A stretch of 64,000 nucleotides of DNA from Trichobilharzia regenti (lineage: Eukaryota > Platyhelminthes > Trematoda > Strigeidida > Schistosomatidae). A program made the position numbers and the translations under genes. This document shows positions 36,573-47,915 of the stretch, one piece after another. Where the stretch lies: positions 83,604 through 147,603 of the forward strand of contig CALYDD020000292.1 of NCBI GenBank assembly GCA_944472135.2, given 5' to 3'. Under the pieces are notes generated by a model that was given only the letters and a program-made list of their open reading frames with translations, did no database searches and was not told the origin of the DNA. Position 1 is the first letter of the stretch; every line of letters starts with the position of its first letter.

Positions 36573-36999
36573 AATATTCACGTTGATTTTCACCTAAAGC
36601 TTTAGTAAAGTTATAATACTCTCAAAATATGTAAAAGACAGACAGATATTGCCTATAAACACCTGTCGGTATTTCCCTCACATGGCTTAAATCTTTCTTT
36701 CAGGTGGAAAACAAACTGATGCGTTATTACCGACGCCTATATCCGTTTAACCAATTAGGGTTAAACTGATTATCGGTCTTCTGAAAATTTATCCGCATTG
36801 TATTTCTCTTATGTGCTTGCCTTTTTTTAATTTTGGCTAGAGAAGACATATATTTCCTTAACAGAAGTTCACTTTTTATATAAGTAAATGATAAGGGTTA
36901 AATTCAACGCTCAAAGCATACAGTAAACAGTCTTGTAGAATGTTACAAGATGATAAGGAAGTGTCTTGAGAATATTGTTGGTCAGTAGGGATTTGATTG

Positions 37000-37175
37000 A
37001 TTTTAAGTTTGGTTACAAGTTGAATCGATGGGCCATTAGTTTCAATCCTAGTGGCTAAATGGTCTACGACTTCACCTTTTAACCCGAAAGTCCCGAGTTC
37101 TATTGCCGATAGGGTCATAAGTGCCCACTGATGAAGGATTACAAACCAGGACGAAATAGCTGTCCAGTAGTTTTT
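37000..37175 (+). repeat. Family-3 retroposon, split by the Penelope insertion
   Basis: The left part is here and the right part at 38528-38600 (ctgtccagttagtttctggt to gttcatgatcgaac). Confidence 0.72.
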
Positions 37176-38527
37176 GATATAAGCATAAAACTTGGGCAAT
37201 GTGGTAAAGCATAACTCCATTATGGATAAGATTTTATTTTGAAAATCTCACGGTGTTACACAGTAATATTAACTGATGACGTTTCGAGCACAAATTGTTA
37301 TCTCTCGTAATCATATCAAGTTATTCACACAACTCTTTCCTTCATTTATATACATGTGTGGAATTGACTAGATATTTAGATAAGAATCAATATACGATAA
37401 TGTATATTCAGAAATAATGATATGAGTGTTGTTGATCAATTACAATCAGATGGGAAATAAGACGAGTGTTTTTTCATAGTCATAATAAGTAACTTGTTAG
37501 AATGTTGTGACGTGCTTGCATTGAAATAGAATTTTAAGATTATTTATATTATCCTCCTCTGATTTGACTGGTGGTAATAATATCCTCCATATTTCTGGTA
37601 CTTGTATTGAGTCATTTCTGTTGCATGTGTAAACTCGATGAATCAGGTAGGATTCAGTAATCAATCCCTATCTCCATCTATCTAGATTACTTTTTAGAAT
37701 TTTAACCCCATCCTACCCTATTGTATGGTTGTGTATTAATGCGTGAAGTGCATTTGCTGAGCTTTTTTCTAAATTACTTATCTTCTCGGGGTCAACCATT
37801 CTTACCTCAGCTAAATTCTTATGTTCTGACAATCTAACTATCCCAACCTACTAGTTTGACCACACAGTCATTGCAAGGTATTTTGTTAATTATATTATTT
37901 TGTTTAATTGGGTCAACTAGGTCCTTTAACCTACAGAGCTTGTCCCTCAGTGAGTTTGTAGGTTTAAATACCACCCTAATTCCTGCTTTATTTAGAATCC
38001 CACGTAGGGCCTCAGATGTCCCTCTTTATATGGTATAACTGTAGATGACTTGTATTCTCTCTTATTTGTGTTATTATTAATAGTTTCACAATTATTTTTA
38101 TTTTTCGTCTGGCCTTTTTCGATCTTCCTAATGAATTCTAAAGGATAGTTACTTAACACCAACGCTTCTTCTATCTGTTTTATTTCGTCATTTAGGTCTT
38201 TTCTTGTGCTAATTAGTGCTATGGCTCGATTTGTTAGACACATAACTAAGCCTGACTTCACAAACAGATAACGGATGGGATGAATTAAAGTCTAAGTATA
38301 TATTAGAATGAGTTGGTTTTCTGTACACACTAGTGTGCAGTTTACCTTCTTCTATTCCTTGTTAATTTTCCGATTCTAATGTGAATTTTATTCCCTCAAC
38401 TAGTGAGTTTATATATGTCAAGAAACTAGAGATATGTTCTGTTTTGAACACTGTGTGTGAAAGTGTCATCCATATATCTCCACCATATTTTTGGAGTAGG
38501 ATTAAATGTATTAAAGCAATATTTTCC
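37176..38527 (-). mobile_element. Penelope-like retroelement, 5'-truncated, with target duplication
   Basis: Read on the minus strand in order: an RT core with WWRYMDDT (38485-38462), the connecting segment with YRKPTHSN and SYVSNKS, an open stretch with KDLNDEIKQIEEALVLSNYP (within 37992-38261), a GIY-YIG-type region with INKIPCNDC and RLSEHKNLAEVRM (about 37860-37750), and a 3' terminal repeat (about 37330-37180). RT plus a C-terminal GIY-YIG nuclease is the hallmark of Penelope-like elements. Several frameshifts break the reading frame. The insertion lies inside a family-3 retroposon; gctgtccagtagttttt on the left (37159-37175) and ggctgtccagttagttt on the right (38529-38545) look like its target duplication. 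Confidence 0.82.
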
Positions 38528-38600
38528 CGGCTGTCCAGTTAGTTTCTGGTTTCCAATGTTCCTCAAACTGAAGTCAGTTCATGATCGAACTTGAAGAATT
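38528..38600 (+). repeat. Family-3 retroposon, right part after the Penelope insertion
   Basis: It continues the copy at 37000-37175 with the tail block. Confidence 0.7.
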
Positions 38601-39040
38601 GAAAATAACAGGAATGATGACTGTTACAAAATATATTCTACTTAAAAGGTTGAATCGCAACATGCTAGTTGCCAAACTGTATGGTTTTAACTTGAACAGC
38701 TCTCCATTTTCTGATAATTTTTTTAATGAACCTCTATCTATATGGTGATATTAGTTCTTGACGAAATCGGACTTCAGATCGGTCAAATCCTCACAAACCT
38801 TCCAGTAGATGAGAACAAATGTGGTCACCTATAGAATATATATTACATAACATTCACTATCTATAATAAACTGGTGTTGAAACTATTTTGGATAACCTTG
38901 GATTAGCTGATGCCTATTGATGTTTCTAAGTAATGACTAGAAATCAAATAAAAGTCTAGGGTCATAGCATGAGTTAAGCCAGCGAATCTCGGATTCTTAC
39001 TTAACATAAGTATCACAATTACAATGTTTCATGTCATTTT

Positions 39041-39226
39041 TTCATTTTTGATTACAGCTTGATTCCACACCGTATTTTTGGTACAAGTATGGAATTTTCA
39101 ACATGTGATATCGGTAGCCCAAATTTTGCAGATCGACCATTGATATCGGGTGTACGTCGGCAGGGGATCGAACCTAGGACCATGTGCATGGTCGGTGAGA
39201 GTCCTAACCACTGTGCCACCAACGCA
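39041..39226 (-). repeat. SINE family 1
   Basis: Full-length minus-strand copy with gattacagcttgattccaca at the tail and tgtgccaccaacgca at the head. Confidence 0.82.
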
Positions 39227-39229
39227 CTA

Positions 39230-39995
39230 GTCAAAGCTTTATTTCAAAAGAATTGAAAAGCCATCCGATTAAATGAACTGATGTGTAAGGATTTCAATTC
39301 ACAGAAGAGTATTCGAAAGATGACGATTACCAAGAACACAATAGAAACTGAAGTATCAAGAATTCTGAGAAACAATTTGTCTTATCTCACGAATACACTA
39401 CCATCAAGCCAACTACACAGATAGAATTAAACATTCTATAAATGCTAGCTTCTGTCAATTCAGCCCTGGTAGGGCTGGAGGATGTGAACCGCTAAGAATA
39501 TCCACGCAGCTATCCATTTCTCCTCAGTTTTCAGTGGTTTTATAACTGAATTGACGTTGTAACGAAATCTACCTTGAATCCGTGCTGTCGCCCCCCCCCT
39601 CACCCCCAAGAAAAGACACAAAACACTTAAAAATCTACATTCACTTGACTTGACCTGTTTTACAATTGTTATTTAATAGTTTATATTCAACACTTTGAAC
39701 ACACACACAGAAATAACTCATTTTTTTAACATATTTTTAAGGTGAAAATGAAGAAAATGTGGGAAAAAATTAAGAGAGAGGAAAAATTGTTAGACCTCAT
39801 TTCCTCCGCTCCACGAATATATACATATTTCACACGCATAAATCACAATTAACACTTATGTAAGCATACACACCTTATAATAAAACATTCCATTAGACTA
39901 AAATGGGACAGTGTTATTATCACTTTAATTGATTTAACTTTTTTTCTCTCTCTCTCTCACACGCACGATAAGAAAAATTTTATCCATCTGAAGTC
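39230..39995. other. Intron sequence with simple tracts
   Basis: Family-3-like trace near 39470-39580, a C run at 39590 and a CT run at 39945; nothing coding. Confidence 0.4.
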
Positions 39996-39997
39996 AA

Positions 39998-40172
39998 CAG
40001 TGGCCCTGTAGACTAGTGGATAACGTTTCGACGTTTCAAAAGATAAGTGTTGAGTGTCAATCCCAAGAAGAACACACAACTTACTAGAAGGCGCATACAT
40101 CTAGCTAATAAGTTCAGAATAGGACGAAACGCCAGGCTTGAATTCCCCTAATAGACACAATCAGCTAAATAG
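39998..40172 (+). repeat. Family-4 retroposon, diverged
   Basis: gtagactagtggataacg in the head and aggacgaaacgccaggcttg in the ribozyme part identify it; the CTGANGA box reads CTAATAA. Confidence 0.62.
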
Positions 40173-40719
40173 CATGATGACGTTAAGCCTAAGGCACCGC
40201 CTAGACGGTTATAGAGACTGAGTATTTCGGTTTGGGAATAATGCAATGGCCACTGACTCGATTCCTATTGCAACCGATGTGATTTGCCTTCAACTATGAT
40301 CACTGATCCATAAAAATAAGTAACTGGTGCAACAACAAACTATCCAGATGAGCATATTAGACTTTATTCATGTAACGCATAACTAATACACACATAGACG
40401 GAATATTACAATGGAAAGATATAGACTGTTAATACGACAGTGATAAAAATTACTGAAGAAGTTGGATACCAGCAGCACAACATCCGGAAATTGTATCAGC
40501 TATGCCACGCAAACAAAAATACACCCTATTATGCAGTAACTGACTGCTATACGTTTCCAGGAAATACAACTGTTGCAGTATATGCCCTTTAAAAATGACT
40601 TCGATGGCAAAGAAACAAAATTTTCTTTCTCCGAAATGTCTTTTATTTTTCTTCCATAACTCAATGAGTATTTTCCAATCGAAAGTGTGAACTGACAATT
40701 ATTTTAGTCTTAATCACGA

Positions 40720-40945
40720 ACTAACTCCAGTTAGCAAATCTCACTGAAAACCAGGAAGATTGGGCAGTTAGTTGTTTCGTTCTTTTTTAGGACTCTTCAA
40801 CGGGGAAGCAACCGTAATCCAACCGAGGATCAAACCCAAGACCTTCAGTTTACAAGGTGAGCGCTCGTGTACCAATTCAACTTCTGCCAATTTACAATAT
40901 GTAGCTCAGCCGCCACGCTCAACCTAGTCGACCTCACTGACCACT
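40720..40945 (-). repeat. Family-3 retroposon
   Basis: Minus-strand copy with tail, diverged ribozyme region and head. A tail fragment of the family in the same orientation follows at 41030-41120. Confidence 0.65.
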
Positions 40946-41439
40946 CATTACTTCTCCCATTGTGGGGACTTCAGACGAATTCATGCTATAGTTAGTCATT
41001 AGTGAAAACTAGATGAGTGTTGGTTTGCAAGGATATGATCGCTGTCAATTTCGATCACAAATTGACTTCATTTCAGTTAGAGAACTACTGAAAACCAAGG
41101 GAGTACTGCACAGTGTCAATGTGAAATCAATCAAATCCTTGAAAACCAACACTTTGCAATTACCTACTGATGTCAATGATAAAAAAAAACGAAGAAAAAC
41201 AGAACAGTTGGCGGATGCCTTCGAAAATGCGAAACCGATAAGTAATCAAACATATAATCACAACCTATGACAAAAATTAACAACAGATAATTTACTGATA
41301 GTATTTTATGATGACGATTTTTGTATCACATGTTAAGAAATTCTTAAAAATTTCAAAATTAACAATTAGATGATTAATTTGAATCGGATTATGCAAAGAG
41401 TATAATGTGCAGCTTGTGACTGAGATGAAACAATGGTTT

Positions 41440-41560
41440 TCTGTTTCTGCTAGATGAATGGAGGCACTCACCAGTCAGCAAGGAATATTGAAAAATCCTG
41501 AAGGAACTCATGAGATTAGAACTCGTGTACGCCAGTGATGCAGTCGAAGACGTTCAGTCC
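41440..41560 (-). repeat. Family-5 retroposon, decayed
   Basis: It is recognisable by aaggaactcatgagattaga and the degraded ggcactcaccagtcagcaag. Left arm of the pair with 41650-41820. Confidence 0.62.
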
Positions 41561-41649
41561 AGACAAGCACCAAAGACTGAACACAAAACATCAGTTATAC
41601 ACCCTAGTGACCCATCAAAGTATCCATCACAGTTCTACAGAAGGTCAAT

Positions 41650-41820
41650 CGCGAGCCCGAATAGCTAGCGCAGTGGTAACGTCTCTAACTGCACAACTAG
41701 GTGACCCACAGGTTCGAATCTCAGAGAGGACAGAAGTTTCTTCAAGATTGCAGGTACGCTAAACAAGCACAAAACATAGGACATGGTCTTCTTATCGATT
41801 GCTTCCAATCATCTAATAAC
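41650..41820 (+). repeat. Family-5 retroposon
   Basis: Head cccgaatagctagcgcagtg, B box GGTTCGAATCTC; the ribozyme region is partly deleted. It ends near the Merlin at 41951. Confidence 0.68.
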
Positions 41821-41950
41821 AACAAGTCAAAAAACTACCACTGAGATATTTGCTTCCACTGACTAGATGTCATAATTAGTGTAAAATATCCAACTCTTCA
41901 AGAACAGATCCTAATCATTATTCGTTCCTTGGGTACAGAGTATAACACTG

Positions 41951-42889
41951 GGCAACTCTAAAGAATAGCAGTCCAAACCGGAACTACCTAGCGAACGGAC
42001 AAATGACTTTGAGCAACCAATCAGGTGACTCTGTTTTATCCAGACGTACTTATGGGTGCTGTACACCTTTTCCGTTACAAATTCGCTCCAGATCTGGTTT
42101 TGATTATTGTTTGGAGAATGGACTGATAGGAAGGTCGAAAAATTGAAAAAAATGTGGTGTCATTCATATGCAAAGATACAATAGGTGCATCGATGGGTTT
42201 ATTTGCTGGTGAAATGAGTGCTGAACCAGGAAATCAGTTCGGGAACGTATGTCGTTCGCTTTTAATTGATAGATTCCTTAGGTACTTTTGACAAAAAGAA
42301 AATATAATCAAGGGAGATTGAGTGCGAATCAGCAATAGGTATTGGGGATATATGGCACAAGTCTCCAGAAAGGATATATTGAGGCGATCCCTAATCGCAG
42401 TGCAGGTGTATTATTGCCTACTATCCAGTTCATAGTGCTGCCTAGGATGACTATTCATACAGATGAATGGAGTAGTTACAGTCAGTTATCGAATCTGGTC
42501 TGTATTCATCAAGTGGTCAACCATACACAAATGGTTTTCTCAATCCTTTTGATGGAACTGACACTAATTCCATCGAAAAACGGATCAGATCTGTGAATGG
42601 ATCAAGAAATGCAATGATATACAGTTATCTCGATGACTTTATCTACAGGACTTGGTTTAACATGAGTATCAAGACTCCTATGAGAAATATGGAGTTTTTT
42701 TTCGCAGCATATACGAGAACATTGTCCTCTGTAACTATTTTTTAACATGGCATTACTTTTATATCAACGATTTATTACAACTATGCGCCGTTTTTTTGAG
42801 CCTTCTGATTGGTCGAAGTTGTCCTTGTAAAGGTCATTTGCCTGTTCGCTAGGTAGTTTCGGTTTGGGCTGCTATTCTTTAGAGTTGCC
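41951..42889 (+). mobile_element. Merlin DNA transposon, decayed copy with target duplication
   Basis: The left end GGCAACTCTAAAGAATAG and the right end CTATTCTTTAGAGTTGCC are inverted repeats. The flanks taacactg (41943-41950) and taacattg (42890-42897) match in 7 of 8 bases, the expected Merlin target duplication. The interior is 939 bp minus ends. It encodes a broken transposase with AIPNRSAGVLLP and TIHTDEWSSYSQLSN around 42375-42490; frames shift before and after it. Target duplication and both ends show a genuine old transposition event into the liprin intron between exons D and E. Confidence 0.9.
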
Positions 42890-43130
42890 TAACATTGGTC
42901 TTCAACAACACCATTTCTTTTATTTTTTTTCTACGTCGTCCTTTTTTTAATTGGCCCGACGACAATCCAAGTCAAACTGATAGTTTGCTATTCGACAGTC
43001 TGGTATTCGACATCACTCAACAGTATCCACAAATATCAAATCGATCTATGTAGCGTCTGGTATTCAATACTTTCTTTAATGTCACAGGTTAATGTATAAT
43101 GACAAAAAAAATCAATGAACTAAAACTTAC

Positions 43131-43347
43131 CTTGTAAACCAAGAGCAGTTGGTGTTGTTGTCGCTGAACTACGCCGTAATCGTTCCATATCAGCTAGAGC
43201 ACGATCTCTTTCAGTCTGACTGGTTTCAAGTAGACGTCGTAAACGATCTAATTCGGTGTGCAGTTGATTTTTCTCTTCTAATGCAGCCATTTTCTCACGT
43301 AAATGAGTTTGTAAGCGTTCATTTGATTCTAACAGTAATTTATCAAC
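43131..43347 (-). CDS. PPFIA: Liprin-alpha exon D (coiled coil)
   Basis: A 217-bp exon entering in phase 0 and leaving with one base of a split codon (72 codons plus one base). The acceptor is the end of a TTA microsatellite (attatag) above 43347; the donor is gtaagt below 43131. The peptide VDKLLLESNERLQTHLREKM followed by AALEEKNQLHTELDRL matches vertebrate VDRLLTESNERLQLHLKERM and AALEEKN, one of the best-conserved parts of the liprin coiled coil. It continues as Arg/Leu-rich coiled coil and ends in a Ser/Thr-rich tail (RRSSATTTPTALGLQ) that begins the linker region. The opposite strand is open over the same stretch, but only as a shadow. Confidence 0.97.
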
Positions 43348-43348
43348 C

Positions 43349-43350
<2 letters not shown>

Positions 43351-43386
<36 letters not shown>

Positions 43387-43395
43387 TAATAATGA
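43351..43395. repeat. TAA microsatellite at the exon D acceptor
   Basis: An ATA/TAA run of about 45 bases ends at the splice acceptor of exon D, so on the gene strand it stands where the pyrimidine tract should be. Confidence 0.9.
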
Positions 43396-43639
43396 TGATA
43401 ATAAATCATCCATAAATGATATAAACAAAGAGGAAAATAGAAAAAAAACTAGTTTCAAACATTTTCAATGGTAAGTACTTTTATAAACAAAGTTTATTTA
43501 CGAATGATAGAAAGACGTACTAAAGGAGTTTATCTTACTACTTTTTGTTCGCATAAAAAGTATTCAACGGTAACATCTTTAAAAATTAAATTTTCAATTC
43601 TTAAATTAATTTGCAATTTAGACAGTTTTCTTAAAGAGG

Positions 43640-43830
43640 GTTGGAGGTAATCGGTCGCGGGAAGCGCAGCTTGACTTATGTTTCGTGCTAGTTGACACTC
43701 GCTAGCCAGCAAGGCGTATCTGAAACACTGAAAGAACTCATATCTTTTCTGAGATTCCAGCCCGCGTCATCCAGTGAGTGTTGGAGTGAGAGACGTTACC
43801 ACTGAGCTATTCGGAGTTAGGTTTGATCTC
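43640..43830 (-). repeat. Family-5 retroposon
   Basis: Minus-strand copy; CTGANGA is interrupted by extra bases (ctggctagcgag). Left arm of the pair with 43850-43985. Confidence 0.72.
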
Positions 43831-43849
43831 CTGTAGGACTGTATTGGAT

Positions 43850-43985
43850 GCTTTCGATGGGACACTAGTCCTTTGTTTGGAGATACGCCTTGCTGACGAG
43901 TGCTAACTAGCATGAAACTTACGTCCGAAGCTTCTTTTCGATTGCCTCCAACCATCTAATATCAACAATTCAAAGTCCACCGTGA
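43850..43985 (+). repeat. Family-5 retroposon, 3' half
   Basis: It carries the most complete ribozyme core of the window (43888-43930) and the end gattgcctccaaccatctaa. The tRNA-like head is lost on this arm. Confidence 0.74.
43888..43930 (+). ncRNA. Hammerhead ribozyme motif with complete core
   Basis: CTGACGA (43893-43899), stem II GTGC (43900-43903) with GCAT (43910-43913), loop TAACTA, GAAA (43914-43917), a two-pair stem III and cleavage triplet GTC (43923-43925). All conserved core positions are kept. Stem I (CCTTG with CGAAG) is weak: three pairs including one wobble, then a mismatch. It could cleave only slowly, if at all. Confidence 0.66.
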
Positions 43986-44414
43986 TGGTGAGCCACCTAG
44001 TGACATGGTGGCCACATTGCACACTTGACTTGATGGATAGAAATCAGTCTGCATCAAAGATAGGACTAAACACATTACATTGGTCACTGACTAGTGGTCG
44101 ATCAAAAACCAAAATTATTCAGATCACCACAACGAGTGATCTGTTCGATACCATAAATGGTAATCAAGAAAGTAAGCATATTTGCACAGGACGATACCCT
44201 ATCGATTGATTGATTCATTCATTCATTGAGATGAGTATCACTAGTTCTCCCAAGTAGCCAGACGGAAATCGGGTGGTCTGAACTGATTCGGCTAACTGAG
44301 CTGAGTCAAACCGAGTACACCGCTAGTGACTTCGGCCCCAAATGAGCGAAACGGCCATCCTGTGGTGTTTAGATCACCTTGATCTATGTTGGCTAACACT
44401 ACTGGTTGATATGC

Positions 44415-44722
44415 AAGTGTTGGTTTTTAGGGATTTGATTGGTTACAGGATTCCATCATGAGCTAACATTCGTTGGAGAATCATTGGAAAACCTGGGAGT
44501 ACTGGACAGATGTCTCGTCCTAGTTTGGGACTCTTCAACAGTACGCACCCACCGCCACGGTTCGCACCCAGGACTTTCTGGTTACAAGGCGAGCTCGTAG
44601 ACCATTAAGTCACTGGGATCCGATCCAGTGGCCCATCAATTCTAACTTCTGCGAATTCACGACAGGGCGCGACCACTAGCCAATGTCTCCGATGAGTATT
44701 TGTCCTCATACCCGACCTGCTG
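44415..44722 (-). repeat. Family-3 retroposon, full length
   Basis: Well-kept minus-strand copy from tail to leader. Stem I, stem II and GTC are intact, but C3 is T and GAA reads GAG. Confidence 0.78.
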
Positions 44723-44776
44723 CACCCTACTGGTTGATATGATTGGTGTTATACAACTACTCATATCAACCAATCA
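44722..44776. repeat. Short hairpin repeat
   Basis: tactggttgatatgattggt and ctcatatcaaccaatcagta form an imperfect hairpin; a relative lies at 23845-23900 (tactatttgattgtttcagt ... catatcaaacaatcagtagt). Confidence 0.5.
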
Positions 44777-44859
44777 GTAGTATATAGATTCTATGCATTT
44801 AACTTGGTAACTTCTTTGACTGAAGCACAATAGGTGATGCTAATTAGATTCTCTGAAAC

Positions 44860-44935
44860 GCATTAAAGTCATCCAGGTTGCAGATGTGCCTTGTTGATGA
44901 ATGTCAACAGAAGACATGAAATCTTCACTAAGAAA
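44860..44935 (+). repeat. Family-5 ribozyme fragment
   Basis: gtgccttgttgatgaatgtc and catgaaatcttcac; strongly altered. Confidence 0.45.
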
Positions 44936-44956
44936 CTTCGAAAATTTTTTTCATTT

Positions 44957-45138
44957 GCGTTCCTAGTGGAGCATAAGGTGGCTTCAAGCTAGAGACTTGA
45001 AGTTTCAGTAGTAGTGGTATTTATTTTTACGGGAGGGGGGCATTGCTAGCCTCATGCCAAACCTTCCCTCTTTACCAGTCTTATTACTGGCTTAGCAAGG
45101 TAAAGGAGTGGGTCAGTGGCCGAGGATCGAACCCCGAA
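44957..45138 (-). repeat. SINE family 2
   Basis: Minus-strand copy with tail gttcctagtggagcataagg; it ends in the B-box region gatcgaaccccg. Confidence 0.76.
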
Positions 45139-45184
45139 CAACTTCAAAATCATGGATCACTAATTTACAACACCTTTTTTCCAT

Positions 45185-45400
45185 TACTCGTGTTCCAAGT
45201 ATAAAATAAGACTTCAAGTATCGAAGTTTCAGTAACGTTGGAGTTGAATTGTACATGCGCTCAACCTCCCCTCTTTTACTAGGATTACTACTGGTTGGTA
45301 AACTAGGTAAAATTTAATAGTGCGTAGGCTGGGAATCGAACTCTTGACGGTGATTACGTGGTTGATGAGCATTCCTACCACCGAACACCACCAACGCATT
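45185..45400 (-). repeat. SINE family 2, diverged
   Basis: A second, older copy right beside the one at 44957 in the same orientation; head end accaccaacgca, tail gtgttccaagtataaa. Confidence 0.65.
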
Positions 45401-45839
45401 ATTTTTGAACGCACACTCAAGTATAAATAGGCATACGTAAGCGAATTCCGAATTTTATTATGATTGAAAGTTGAAATCAAGTTAATACACATACCAATGG
45501 TTTTTGAAGAAGCAGAAGACTCTTCTTCATTATTAAAAAAACGGGTTGTTTAAACACTTTAGTGTTTATAAGAGGTTTCTACTGCTGTTTATCAATGAAC
45601 TCCTAAGTTAGCAGTCAATCAAAACAAAAACGCTTCTCAACATAGTCTAATAACAAGTGATCAAATTTCTGAAATTAAACAGATTTTAAAGTTATTAATA
45701 ATAATGATAACAGTAATGAGGACAGCCATAATAACTGTGGTAGTTTCGTTGCTCTCTGGACTTTATGTTTTATTATCAGACGTTCAAAATGTACAAATAT
45801 TGATCGCCTGTGTATTGATCTGGATAATGTAAACAGACG

Positions 45840-46675
45840 GTGGGGAACAATAAGATGGGCATACTCTAGAAGATCTGGAATTATCGGAAGGTTTATGTCT
45901 AGTGCCACACAAACTCAAAGATCCACAGGTGAAAATCAACAAATTGGCAAAAGAGTCTGTGAAGATGGGATTTCAGATGAACAAAGAGAAGACAGAGGTG
46001 GTGAAGATACCTAACCGACAACAGCAATAACAACAAACACCAATCACCATTAATGGTAGAAATCTAAAGGAAGTCGCCTCTTTTACTTATTTAGGCAGTA
46101 TCTTCTTAGCTACATGCGGTACGGATGAGGATGTCAGAGGTAGGAGCAGAAAATCAAAGAAAGACTCTCATTAATCTGAAACAAATTTGAAAATCTGCTG
46201 CACTCAGAATATGGAACATGATCCAGATTTTCAAAAGTAATATTAAGTCAGTTATTTTATATGCTTCGTATACTTGCCATCCACGTAAAGAAGAGCATTT
46301 CCACCAGGGTGCTGCAGAATTTCATCTACAGCTAACTTCGCTTCAGATTGTGGATCAGATGGTCAGTCAGAAGAGATTGGCGACAAGGAAATTTGGCAGT
46401 GAACCAACTAAGAACCTATAGTCCAACAAATACACAGAGAGAGATGGAGATGGATTGGACACATGCGGAAGAGACCGTTGAGCGAAATCATATGAGTGGC
46501 ACTTGAATGGAATACGATAAGTTGAACATGGGTACGAATGTGACATGGGAGAGATCACATGAGGAGGAAATAAAAGCTTACTGAAAATTTACAGAGAAAA
46601 GAGTCAAATGGGGATGTGCTTGCCGTTGAAGCCCCATTCTTCATTCAGAACCCAAGGGAATAAAAATAATAATAT
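45840..46675 (+). mobile_element. RTE-clade LINE 3' part
   Basis: Degraded frames give EKTEVVKIPN, KEVASFTYLGSIFLATCGTD and the 3' block with gatggagatggattggacac (46443-46462) seen in every RTE copy here. It ends with the tail and aataaaaataataata near 46675. Confidence 0.75.
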
Positions 46676-47099
46676 GTACTCATGTGAGCATAGAAAATTC
46701 CACACGCATACTCCACCTTATTAATCTATTCTACATAATTTAAATTGGTGAATGAAAGTGATAGTTAATCAAACAAACATGAATACCTAGTACATGATAG
46801 CACTGTTGAACGGTGATGATTTCTTTGTATGGAAGGGAATAGCAATTGTAATTCTAATTTCGTAGCTTAGCAATCAAAACAGTAAGTTAACAATTCCCAT
46901 CTGGTTATATGTGATGGAATTAACTAAGCAATCGAATATTTTTTTGTTCAAATTGAACAGACAGATATCTAACTTAACGTGAATATTTTGAACTTAATTA
47001 CTCGGGACAGATATTTTATAACTGCTAACAATACTATTCAGTCACTTAGACTGAATTAGATTCAGTGGGACTCGAACCTAGCACCTACCGTTTGGAAGT

Positions 47100-47300
47100 T
47101 AAGCGTTTAAACCATAGAGGTAAATTTACGTAACGCGAAAAGCCTAATGTTAACATCCCCGAATACAGTACTGGGTGAGGTGGTTTCAAATGTAAGGAGT
47201 AAATTTCGGTGAAGCGTATCCACTGCACTGATGAATGCTGATAAACACGACACATAGATCTAGGACATCTCAACGATTGTCTCCAGCAATGTAGCAGTCA
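47100..47300 (+). repeat. Family-5 retroposon, decayed
   Basis: ctgatgaatgctgataaaca and gattgtctccagcaatg keep the family order. Confidence 0.5.
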
Positions 47301-47915
47301 GCTACCTATATCTGATATAACTGGTTAGGTAATTATACAAAGAAGTGCAAATGATAACATCAATAACTGAATACCAGTCGATATCAATCAAAAATCTAGT
47401 GATAGAAAAAGACATTACGAGGACCTGATCCTGGTACTACAAGGTTACCAGCTGACTACTCAGTGGTTACATCCACACCGAATGATGTACAAATTCTACG
47501 TCCAGACACCTGTCAATATAACATCAACATGCATTAAAGTCATGAAGCAGTGGATCTTACTCTGTGTCTGAAGTGCTTTCTTCAAAACTAACGGTTTCAG
47601 TTCCGATCTGTCGGTATTTATTGTGTGCTACCAATACTGATGAGTTCAAACTAGGGTGAAGTAAGCACTGAAAATGTTGTCTAGAATGACAACGAAACCT
47701 TCACAATTACATCACCCAGTTCAGAGAACGCAACCACACCAAAAACACCCACTAGAGCTATAAATCTTCTCCATTAAGCGGAAACAAGTATCTAATTCCA
47801 TTCAATTTTAAATAGTCGTCCAATCAATAAGTGTGAGTGTGAATTACAAAGTTCAATTTAAAAATTTAAAACATACATCATAACTAAAACAAAATAAAAT
47901 AGAATAAAAACTCAC

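Noticed and set aside
40450..40698. Minus-strand 82-codon open frame
   Set aside because: No domain, no liprin similarity and no good splice sites at its ends; composition like the surrounding intron.
43149..43415. Plus-strand 88-codon frame across exon D
   Set aside because: Antisense shadow of the liprin exon running into the TAA repeat.
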